A DNA stretch of 64,000 bases, taken from the IMG/VR virus record IMGVR_UViG_3300009684_001510, positions 1 to 64,000 of that record. One strand, written 5' to 3'. The notes below the pieces were generated by a model. The model saw only the letters and a list, made by a program, of their open reading frames with translations, was not told the origin of the DNA and searched no databases. Positions within the stretch are counted from its first letter, which is position 1; each line of letters opens with the position of its first letter. The stretch comes from a virus. A program made the position numbers and the translations under genes. Below, one piece after another: positions 31,189-38,308 of this stretch.

Positions 31189-31482
31189 TTAACTCAATGC
31201 AATACCAGTAGTACCTTCTAGATATTGTTTAGCTGCTTCGCCCTTACTTTCTACAACAAAAAATGTGTTGCTTCTGCTAAGTGTAACAGCAGAGTCTTTA
31301 CCTAAGAACACCCAAGGAATCATTCCAAGTCCTTGACCGTTCATGGTCAATGCTAGAGGGCGACTAACTGTAACAGTATCTGCGTCCTCTTTTTCAAACC
31401 TAGCAATAATTTCATCACCGTTGATTAGTTTGATACTTACTACATCTCCACTGGAGAAATTCTTACTGACATTGATTAGCAT
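31189..31482 (-). CDS. Small Sm-like-fold phage protein
   Basis: 97 residues. SGDVVSIKLINGDEIIARFEKEDADTVTVSRPLAL has the strand pattern of the Sm/Hfq fold (Sm1: V-x-L-x-n-G-x-x-x-x-G-x-l), followed by IPWVFLG. The family is common in T4-like phages; RNA binding is possible but untested. It lies among tail and RNR genes. Confidence 0.6.
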   Translation of the reverse strand: MLINVSKNFSSGDVVSIKLINGDEIIARFEKEDADTVTVSRPLALTMNGQGLGMIPWVFLGKDSAVTLSRSNTFFVVESKGEAAKQYLEGTTGIALS

Positions 31483-31483
31483 T

Positions 31484-31960
31484 TTATTCCTTTGTTTCTT
31501 TTGGTAAATCGCACAAGGCTTCTAGAGTCTTGTAATTGTTGTAGGCTTTCTTTAGTGCCTCAAAGTGTTCTAACTTGGCAGGGTCTGGCACTAGTATGGC
31601 CAACCGACTCTGTATATCATCTAATATTTTGGCAATACTAACGCCTTTGATTTTAACATCACCCTCAAAGTTAGCATCGCCGCTGACACTTAATGATGGG
31701 GGGGTAGATGACGATGTTACTATACTTGGAGCACTGCTCCAAGTAGTTCCATTCATTCCGTTATATAGATACTGACCAGCGGAACCTGTAGAATTTATAG
31801 TATAATTTGATGTATTCCATAATGATGTATCGAGGGTAATAGTATTAGATGCTGCTTCCTCAATTTCTTGAGTTGCAATCTCTGTCTCGTCTGCCCATTT
31901 AAACTCGTTTGGTTTAATGTTTGCTAGAGCTTCTTTGATTTTATCAAACCCATTAACCAT
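31484..31960 (-). CDS. Conserved phage structural-type protein, 158 aa
   Basis: 158 residues. A helical N-terminus (FDKIKEALANIKPNEFKW), a Ser/Thr-rich beta part with GSAGQYLYNGMNGTTWSSAP, then SGDANFEGDVKIKGVSIAKILDDI and a C-terminal helix with PDPAKLEHFEALKKAYNNYK. The last part recurs in baseplate- or fibre-associated proteins of T4-like aquatic phages. The exact role is unknown. Confidence 0.6.
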   Translation of the reverse strand: MVNGFDKIKEALANIKPNEFKWADETEIATQEIEEAASNTITLDTSLWNTSNYTINSTGSAGQYLYNGMNGTTWSSAPSIVTSSSTPPSLSVSGDANFEGDVKIKGVSIAKILDDIQSRLAILVPDPAKLEHFEALKKAYNNYKTLEALCDLPKETKE

Positions 31961-32177
31961 TTAAATGTGCCTTTAATTCAGTAAAGCCGCCAATTACCAC
32001 ATCGTCGATAATAATTTGTGGAACTGACCGGGCAGTTGGGATTGCTTCTAGCAATTCTTCTCTACTATATCCATCACCAATTTTACGTTCTTCAAATGCG
32101 ATATCACGTTGACCTAACAATGCTTTGGCCTGATCACAATATGGGCAGTGATACTTACTCCATACAACAACTTTCAT
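31953..32177 (-). CDS. Glutaredoxin
   Basis: 74 residues, NrdH/Grx-like. VVWSKYHCPYCDQAKALL has the CPYC active site, VPQIIIDD the cis-Pro, and GGFTELKAHL the glutathione-binding GG. It would re-reduce the phage ribonucleotide reductase, which lies upstream in the same operon. Confidence 0.95.
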   Translation of the reverse strand: MKVVVWSKYHCPYCDQAKALLGQRDIAFEERKIGDGYSREELLEAIPTARSVPQIIIDDVVIGGFTELKAHLNG

Positions 32178-32190
32178 TTTTATTTTCCTT

Positions 32191-32574
32191 TTAAATTATA
32201 TTATGTTTCTTTTTATAGTCTTCAACGGCTGCAGAAATTGCTGATTCTGCCAAAATACTACAATGTATCTTAACTGGGGGCAGGGCTAGTTCTTCTGCAA
32301 TTTGATTGTTTTTGAGTTTAATAGCATCATCAATATGCATACCTTTAACCCACTCTGTAACCAACGAGCTACTGGCAATTGCTGAACCACATCCATATGT
32401 CTTGAAACGAGCATCTCTAATAATACCATTTTCATCTACCTTTATCTGTAATTTCATCACATCCCCGCAAGCAGGGGCCCCGACCATACCTGTACCAACT
32501 GTATCGTCGATTTCAAACTTACCCACATTACGAGGGTTTTCATAGTGGTCAATTACGGCAGCTGAATAAGACAT
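32191..32574 (-). CDS. IscU/NifU-N-type Fe-S scaffold
   Basis: 127 residues. SAAVIDHYENPRNVG at the start and three cysteines in family positions: GAPACGDVMKL (Cys37, followed by Asp39), YGCGSAIASSS (Cys63) and IHCSILAE (Cys106, with His105). The LPPVKIHCS segment is the HscA-binding region of IscU; the phage encodes a DnaK-type chaperone elsewhere. It sits 4 bp after nrdB and before glutaredoxin, so it may help load iron or Fe-S clusters during nucleotide synthesis; inference. Confidence 0.93.
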   Translation of the reverse strand: MSYSAAVIDHYENPRNVGKFEIDDTVGTGMVGAPACGDVMKLQIKVDENGIIRDARFKTYGCGSAIASSSLVTEWVKGMHIDDAIKLKNNQIAEELALPPVKIHCSILAESAISAAVEDYKKKHNII

Positions 32575-32578
32575 AATT

Positions 32579-33670
32579 TTACAAGTCCGGTAATTCTTCG
32601 TATGTTACAGAGTCCGACATTACCCCAATAACATAATTCGTACTTTCAGTTTCCTGAAGTGCCGACTGCTTCTTGCCGATGTTGACATGCTTATTAAACC
32701 ATGGGATAGGACTAGATTTAGGATGTTCACCTAGATACTTAATGCCAATATCCTTGAGACGATTAAATGCGGTATAATCAACAAAATCGCTTAGGATAGC
32801 GGCATTAAGACCAATAACTGGTCCTAGTTTAAACAAATAGGTTGCCCAGGCCTTTTCTTCTTTTATAACTTCCATATACATAGCATAAACTTCATCTCGA
32901 CATTCTTCAACTAGATTAGCAAAATCAGCATCATCTTTTACTACATTATTAATAATCCAGGCAGTCCAATCTGCGTGTAGGATTTCGTCTTGTAGGATCA
33001 AGCTGATAATGTTGCCATTACCGATGTAGATTTTATTCTCTACCATGGCTAGACTTGTGGCAAATGAAACCATAAAGCGGAACGCTTCTAATGCATAGCT
33101 AGCATGTAATGCAAGCCAAATGGCTTTCTTATGTTCGTGTAGATCAATATCCTCACCACATGCTTTTCGACAATTGAGAATGTGTAAGGCTTCGTAGTAG
33201 CGACCAATACTAGCAGCCATTTCTACAATTTCTGTAGTGTCGTGAATCTTATTAAATTCTTCTTTAGGTACTCCATATACGTTACGAATAATGTGACTGT
33301 AGCTTTTGCTATGAATATTTGTCTCGAACATCGACCAAATAGATACTAACGACTCAAGTTCAGGTAAACTAACAACGGGACTAAAAATTTGAACCGGTGC
33401 TCGACCCTGAATGCTGTCTAATGCTGTCTGTCTTAACAAGTTACTGGTAAAAATATGTTTAACTGCCTCACTTGCATCTTTGTGGTCCATTTTGTCTTTA
33501 GTGAGACTAATTTCCTCCGGCACCCAAAAAAATCCTCTTTGTAGTTCTTCAAACTTTGCAATTTTAGGCTGTCGATATTCTTCAAATCGTTGCACAGTTA
33601 CTACACCATCTAAAAACATTTTTCGTTTTAAATAGTTAGTAGGTTTAGATAGGTCATATGTATTTGTCAT
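32579..33670 (-). CDS. nrdB: Class Ia ribonucleotide reductase, beta subunit
   Basis: 363 residues. TALDSIQGRAP holds the first iron ligand Asp, FETNIHSKSYSH the Glu, His and radical Tyr, and EAFRFMVSFA, DEILHADWTAW the later Glu and His ligands. The first ligand pair reads E-x3-H here, while E. coli NrdB has E-x2-H (Glu115, His118), an insertion worth checking. It makes the tyrosyl radical for NrdA. Its ATG shares a base with the stop of an endonuclease remnant (TAATG). Confidence 0.95.
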   Translation of the reverse strand: MTNTYDLSKPTNYLKRKMFLDGVVTVQRFEEYRQPKIAKFEELQRGFFWVPEEISLTKDKMDHKDASEAVKHIFTSNLLRQTALDSIQGRAPVQIFSPVVSLPELESLVSIWSMFETNIHSKSYSHIIRNVYGVPKEEFNKIHDTTEIVEMAASIGRYYEALHILNCRKACGEDIDLHEHKKAIWLALHASYALEAFRFMVSFATSLAMVENKIYIGNGNIISLILQDEILHADWTAWIINNVVKDDADFANLVEECRDEVYAMYMEVIKEEKAWATYLFKLGPVIGLNAAILSDFVDYTAFNRLKDIGIKYLGEHPKSSPIPWFNKHVNIGKKQSALQETESTNYVIGVMSDSVTYEELPDL

Positions 33671-33861
33671 TATTTTTCCTTACAGTTATCAAAATGCCAA
33701 CGACCCATTGATATTGCGCCACCCTCTTTATTACAATGAGGACAGATTTTATTAGGCCTTGGTTTGTTCTTTAGTGTTTCTCTTATTTTATTCTTTGTGT
33801 CTTCAGAATGGAAAACAGGACCATTCCCGCCATTCTTTTTTTGTGTTTTGCTAATGTTCTG
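33670..33861 (-). pseudogene. C-terminal remnant of a homing endonuclease
   Basis: A 63-codon open stretch without an ATG near its beginning. HSEDTKNKIRETLKNKPRPN resembles the NUMOD3 repeat, and ICPHCNKEGG...MGRWHFDNCK is the zinc-finger-like C-terminus common to phage HNH endonucleases. The nuclease core is gone. It fills the gap between the 5'-nucleotidase and nrdB, and its stop overlaps the nrdB start. Confidence 0.65.
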
Positions 33862-34354
33862 TCACTTTGAATATTTGTTCTAACCATAATTTACAGTCAT
33901 TCCATTTTTTATATATGTGTGACTGTCCGCCCGCATTTTCCCATTCTTGACAATTGCTGATTCTATCATCTATCAATATGTCTCCTGATTTGCAATGCTT
34001 CCATTTGTCGGTACTGTAAGGACCAAGGAAAACAGGAATACCGGGAAAATGTTCTTGCGCCCAAAAAACTTTATCTTGTATGGCCCATTGCATGTCGTTG
34101 TTGCGCGGTAATGCTGATAGAAAAAATAAATTCTCTACTTTGCCAGATTCAACAAGATCACGACAATATTGCACTAGGTCATGTGCATTATCTTTCAAAG
34201 GCAAATGGCGATAAAATCTAGAGTTCATTTTGATTTTATCCCAATCCTCCTGGGGAATACGGCCGCCTTCTCTTTCCCATTTCATTTTAAGAAATTCTTC
34301 TGCACTAGTATGCCAATCGGCTACTACGTCATCCATGTCTAAATATATGTTCAT
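33851..34354 (-). CDS. 5'(3')-deoxyribonucleotidase, HAD superfamily
   Basis: 167 residues from the ATG at 34354, which overlaps the preceding stop. MNIYLDMDDVVADW carries the HAD nucleophile (Asp6) and acid-base Asp8, FLSALPRNN motif II, and DILIDDRISNCQEWENAGG motif III. It matches the NT5C deoxyribonucleotidases and phage homologues. It dephosphorylates dNMPs, and its place beside nrdA and nrdB fits nucleotide-pool control. Confidence 0.88.
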   Translation of the reverse strand: MNIYLDMDDVVADWHTSAEEFLKMKWEREGGRIPQEDWDKIKMNSRFYRHLPLKDNAHDLVQYCRDLVESGKVENLFFLSALPRNNDMQWAIQDKVFWAQEHFPGIPVFLGPYSTDKWKHCKSGDILIDDRISNCQEWENAGGQSHIYKKWNDCKLWLEQIFKVTEH

Positions 34355-35040
34355 AATTTCATCCATTCATTGTCTTGTATTGGAATCCAACCTTTTCTAA
34401 AATACTTTATCATATTCATAAAAGGCCCTGCCTCTTTGCCGTCATCTTTCCAGTTATAATTTTTATTCATAGTCAATCCGTATAACTTACAATACGATGG
34501 TTTATTATTGTTAATCCATATATTGTAAATCTCATCGGCTCTTTTCCATAATGCTCGAGTAACATCGGTCGCCCTAGGATGATTCCAGGGCTTGACTCCA
34601 GCATTTGGATTCTTTTCGCCGCGCTTTGCTTCAGACATGGATTTCAATCCAGATTCTGTAAAACACGATGCATCAAAAGGCATACCAAATTTCCAATGTG
34701 CAGATCCCCTTGGCTGATTTTTTCCAGGATTATTAGGACCACGCATATATTCGGAATATTGTCGTTTTAGCCAACCATATGCTTTATTGTTACGTTGTAC
34801 ATTGCTGTTTGATGATACCATAAACATAGCGGCTTTGACAAGGCGTATATTGTTAGGATGTATTTTAACTAACAACAGATGACACAAGTAATGTTCTTCT
34901 GGTGTAAGTGATACTAAGTTAGTTGCTTCATCTGTTCCTTCCATACATCGTGGAACAATATGATGCTTTTCCTTATATCCTTCTAATATTCTGTTTTGTC
35001 CTCTCCTTATTATATTATTATATATTTTTTGGTAATCCAT
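34351..35040 (-). CDS. HNH homing endonuclease
   Basis: 229 residues. EKHHIVPRCMEGTDEATNLVSLTPEEHYLCHLLL is the HNH core (paired His26, His27, central Asn, final His). Downstream, RGSAHWKFGMPFDASCF, RGEKNPNAGVKPWN (NUMOD3-like) and a C-terminal WKDDGKEAGPFMNMIKYFRKGW DNA-binding module. It is free-standing and lies between the nrdA C-terminal half and the 5'-nucleotidase. A GATAAATA box and a CAGGAGA site precede its start. Confidence 0.9.
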   Translation of the reverse strand: MDYQKIYNNIIRRGQNRILEGYKEKHHIVPRCMEGTDEATNLVSLTPEEHYLCHLLLVKIHPNNIRLVKAAMFMVSSNSNVQRNNKAYGWLKRQYSEYMRGPNNPGKNQPRGSAHWKFGMPFDASCFTESGLKSMSEAKRGEKNPNAGVKPWNHPRATDVTRALWKRADEIYNIWINNNKPSYCKLYGLTMNKNYNWKDDGKEAGPFMNMIKYFRKGWIPIQDNEWMKL

Positions 35041-35096
35041 ACAAGTCTCCTGTAAGTTTATTTATCACAACTTACAGAAAACTTATAATTTACAAC

Positions 35097-36077
35097 TCAA
35101 AGTTTGCAGGCTAAACAATCCTCTTCTTCTTCATATATTGTAACAGGTTCTGCTGTTACTAATCTATCACTTTGTGTATTTAAAATATTCTTACTGCCCA
35201 CTTTATCTATCAGACTATAGTACATTGTCTTTAAACCCCACTTGTAGGCCAACATTAAATTCTTTGCTATTAATGTGCCCGGCACCTTGCCATCTTTAAA
35301 ATGCCTTGGACTATAGAATGTATTAGTACTCAAACTTTGATCAACATACACTGCAAGTACAGCGGATGTCTTTAAGTATTCAACACAATCCTTTTGATCC
35401 CACATCATTTGATAACGATTCTTTAAACGGCGATATTCTGGAACCACTTGTACAAAACTACCTGCCTTGCTTTCTTTAACACTGATCAGTTCCATGGGCA
35501 TTTCAATACCATTGGTAGAATTTAATACAACACTACTAGACTCAACAGGAGCAACTGCCATAAGTGTAGCATTACGAATACCATACTTGATCATACGAGC
35601 ACGTAGTGGTTCCCAATCCATGCTAGAAGTAAAGTCAGTTAATTCGTTAACACCGTTGGCTCTACGTTCCCAAGGAAATACTCCCCGACCGTAGTAAGTG
35701 TGTTCGCTACGCAGACAGGGGCCGCGCTCTTGGGCCAATTCCACACTGGTTTCGGTTAGGTAGTATGCCTGGTGTTCCATCCAACGTTTGACTTCGGCCA
35801 GTGCTTCAGGTGTTCCATACTTGAAACTTTTGCGAGCATGCCAGTAGGCCAGATTTGTGATGCCAACTCCCAACGGTTCAAAGTCTTCGTTAGCCAGTTT
35901 ACTTTGAATGCTCAAGAAGTCTTGATACTGCAATAGGTTGCTTAAACTACGCACCAGCACACGACAGGCTTTTCTCATTTCCTGTGGATTACGGAACGCT
36001 CCCCAATTGATTGATCCCAACGTGCATAAGGCTATCTTTGGTACAGCTCGTGTACATTCTTTTTTAACTATTTTCAT
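35097..36077 (-). CDS. nrdA: Ribonucleotide reductase alpha subunit, C-terminal half (gene in pieces)
   Basis: 326 residues. Begins with a short extra leader (MKIVKKECTRAVPK), then resumes the NrdA chain at IALCTLGSINW, whose Cys is the partner Cys462 of the redox pair in E. coli. It contains the radical-transfer tyrosines region and ends EDCLACKL, the C-terminal cysteine pair reduced by glutaredoxin. The first half of NrdA is a separate upstream gene. The alpha chain is thus made of two polypeptides split between Cys439 and Cys462, and must assemble for activity. Confidence 0.93.
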   Translation of the reverse strand: MKIVKKECTRAVPKIALCTLGSINWGAFRNPQEMRKACRVLVRSLSNLLQYQDFLSIQSKLANEDFEPLGVGITNLAYWHARKSFKYGTPEALAEVKRWMEHQAYYLTETSVELAQERGPCLRSEHTYYGRGVFPWERRANGVNELTDFTSSMDWEPLRARMIKYGIRNATLMAVAPVESSSVVLNSTNGIEMPMELISVKESKAGSFVQVVPEYRRLKNRYQMMWDQKDCVEYLKTSAVLAVYVDQSLSTNTFYSPRHFKDGKVPGTLIAKNLMLAYKWGLKTMYYSLIDKVGSKNILNTQSDRLVTAEPVTIYEEEEDCLACKL

Positions 36078-36291
36078 TTTTTAATGTTCTTCCTCTATAA
36101 TAATTTTTATTTTCTTCTAGAAAATTATCCATAATAGATAACTCAATCCTGCAATTTGCTGTCCCATTAGTCACCCAGATCCATTTTGCTGACTGCGATG
36201 ATAAGTGTTTTTTATGTTCCGAACTTCTATAATATGGATTATACTTAACCCAGTTATCGGGCGCTAGTTCATTATTAATTAATTGAACCAA
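36064..36291 (-). CDS. Homing-endonuclease-associated fragment between the nrdA halves
   Basis: 75 residues. YNPYYRSSEHKKHLSSQSAKWIWVTNGTANCRI then YYRGRT resembles the C-terminal W-x-TNG-x2-N-x-x-I...GR module found in phage HNH endonucleases and tail-chaperone-like repeats. The nuclease core is missing. It overlaps the C-half of nrdA by 14 bp and starts 29 bp after the N-half. I read it as the remains of the mobile gene that split nrdA; a small functional protein is possible. Confidence 0.55.
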   Translation of the reverse strand: MVQLINNELAPDNWVKYNPYYRSSEHKKHLSSQSAKWIWVTNGTANCRIELSIMDNFLEENKNYYRGRTLKNENS

Positions 36292-36320
36292 TTTTGTCTG
36301 AAATACTATTACCCACTAAA

Positions 36321-37835
36321 TTATATTAACAAATCTCCGATATCATCTGTTTCATCTAGTTCTCGAACCTTTTTACGATTTCCATCTTTAAGCAACACTT
36401 TATGTTCGCCGGGCAGAGTTAATTCTTCCCCGGTGTCGAGAGTGATCTTAAATTCACCTTCGTCGTCAATTCTTTGAAATGGATAAGTTGGAAGTAAAAT
36501 TTCCATACACAAATTCGATTGATATATTGGATCCACCGTTGTGTCAAACGGGCCCTGGTTGATGACATTGTCGATATTGACAAGATATATGCGCCCAGTA
36601 TCAGTACGTTCTTTAAGGATTCCAGCTTTGAATATCGCATCCGCCGATACAACTTTCTTTTTAACTTTCTTGTCCTGCTCATATTGTAGGTATAACCTTT
36701 CGAACTCTTTACTGTCTCTGTAGTAGGCTTCGTATAGATCCGGAACTTCATGAGGATCAAACAACGTCATCATTTCACCACGTTTATAACGGTTCCAGAA
36801 CATGGCATTAACTACCACTGAGTAATCCATTTGACGCACACGAGTTTCATCAGTACCTTGATTGTTCTTTAATACAATAAGATCTTCAAACTGTGCGTGC
36901 CAAATGGGGAATGTAACTGTACAGCTGGCGTTACGAATTCCGCCCTGCGAGCATGATCTCAAATCTGCAAACCATTTCTTCAAGAAAGGTATCATTCCAG
37001 TATGCTTGATCTCACCATTGCGAATAGGTGCACCTAAGGGTCTGATTCTGCCTATTTCGAGACCAATTCCGGCTCGTTTTGAGGCATATTTGGCCATCAT
37101 TTCGCCGCTAGCAAAGATACTGTCTAAAGTGTCATCTGACGTTATCAATACACACGAGCTAAATTGTTTGGTGGTTGTTCCTAATCCTGCTAGTACCGGA
37201 GTAGCTAATGTAAAGTGTCCACTACTAGCACATTCATAATATTCTTTTACAAGTTTTAATCTTGTTTCCTTGGGTTCATTATGAAAAGCTGTTGCGGCTG
37301 CAATAGCATAACGTACCTGCGGAGTTTCATAGACCTGTCCAGTGGCACGATTTTGTACAAGATACTTTTCTGTTAACTGTGCTATCGCAGCAAATGTGTA
37401 TGTTTCATCTTTATCATGGTCGATGAAAAGATCAATGATATCCCATTCATCTTCTGTGTACCAATCTAGCAATTTGCTAGTGTACATGCCTGCCTCTGTA
37501 TTTGTTTGTACAATGCTATAAAGTTTAGGAGGGTCGTATTTACCATAGACTTCTTTGCGTAGCATACTAACACGCTGACGTCCTGCTACGTATTGGTAAT
37601 TGACATTGTTAATTTCTGGATTTTCTGTTTCATCTATCAAATTAACCATAGCTTTAAGCAATAGTTCATCTATAGTTTCTGTGGTCATTCCGTCATGGAG
37701 TTCAATTTGAGCTTTGATTTCGATCATTGATGGACTAACTCCATCAATTCCTCGGCATGCATGTGCTACTTGTCTTTGTATTTTTTCAATGTCCAATGGA
37801 ACACGTTGTCCATTACGTTTGACCACTGTGATCAT
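36321..37835 (-). CDS. nrdA: Ribonucleotide reductase alpha subunit, N-terminal half with intein-like tail (gene in pieces)
   Basis: 504 residues. ATP-cone (MITVVKRNGQRVPLDIEKIQ), FSSCVLITSDD (Cys225 equivalent), GIGLEIGRIRPLG, RVRQMDYSVVVN and SNLCMEILLPT (Cys439, Asn437, Glu441). After DDEGE, where E. coli continues IALCTLSAFN, this protein instead reads ITLDTGEELTLPGEHKVLL..GNRKKVRELDETDDI, which looks like a HINT/intein N-terminal block (strand, then x-x-H-K-V, then E-L-x-x-D-D-I). No intein Cys1 is visible. The two halves cover the whole NrdA with no gap. An AGAGGT ribosome site precedes the ATG. Confidence 0.93.
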   Translation of the reverse strand: MITVVKRNGQRVPLDIEKIQRQVAHACRGIDGVSPSMIEIKAQIELHDGMTTETIDELLLKAMVNLIDETENPEINNVNYQYVAGRQRVSMLRKEVYGKYDPPKLYSIVQTNTEAGMYTSKLLDWYTEDEWDIIDLFIDHDKDETYTFAAIAQLTEKYLVQNRATGQVYETPQVRYAIAAATAFHNEPKETRLKLVKEYYECASSGHFTLATPVLAGLGTTTKQFSSCVLITSDDTLDSIFASGEMMAKYASKRAGIGLEIGRIRPLGAPIRNGEIKHTGMIPFLKKWFADLRSCSQGGIRNASCTVTFPIWHAQFEDLIVLKNNQGTDETRVRQMDYSVVVNAMFWNRYKRGEMMTLFDPHEVPDLYEAYYRDSKEFERLYLQYEQDKKVKKKVVSADAIFKAGILKERTDTGRIYLVNIDNVINQGPFDTTVDPIYQSNLCMEILLPTYPFQRIDDEGEFKITLDTGEELTLPGEHKVLLKDGNRKKVRELDETDDIGDLLI

Positions 37836-37866
37836 TAATTACCTCTTTTATCGATATAGATGATAT

Positions 37867-38301
37867 TTATCTAGGACTACTTACTTCAATTAGGTTTTCA
37901 ATGCTAACTGAATCGGGAATGTTTTTTAAGGTAATTGGACCGTTATCGTTATAGTTTATAACCCACGTGTCATCTATATATATTACATTATACTCTCTAG
38001 TTTGGTTAAGGTCAACTAATGTTTTAAGTTCTATTTTTGAATCTTTGTATTTTTTTGTCAATTTTAACGTCCAGCCTATCATCAAAGCCTTGGTAAAATC
38101 ATCGTATTTGTTATTCACAATAATTTCCCAAGGACTAGGCCAGCTTTGTTGATAGTAGGGATCTACTTTTGGATTGTGGGGAACAAAAGGAGCATGTCTC
38201 CAAAAATCACAAGTTTCTTGTAATGGATCTGCAACTTCGTCTAATTGTTTTCTATGATTTGACCACTCTGTTAATCTATTGTCTATGGGCTGATTAAACA
38301 T
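37867..38301 (-). CDS. Conserved phage protein, 144 aa
   Basis: 144 residues. DNRLTEWSNHRKQLDEVADPLQETCDFWRHAPFVPHNP, then YQQSWPSPWEIIVNNKYDDFTKALMIGWTLKL: this block recurs in T4-like aquatic phages. A C-terminal beta part (YNVIYIDDTWVINYND) follows. Function unknown; it lies between the tailspike and nrdA genes. Confidence 0.65.
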   Translation of the reverse strand: MFNQPIDNRLTEWSNHRKQLDEVADPLQETCDFWRHAPFVPHNPKVDPYYQQSWPSPWEIIVNNKYDDFTKALMIGWTLKLTKKYKDSKIELKTLVDLNQTREYNVIYIDDTWVINYNDNGPITLKNIPDSVSIENLIEVSSPR

Positions 38302-38308
38302 AGGTTCC

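Noticed and set aside
36321-36450. An active, self-splicing intein in NrdA
   Set aside because: The tail looks HINT-like, but no Cys or Ser at a plausible position 1 and no C-terminal HN motif before IALC are visible, and both extein parts are complete in separate genes.
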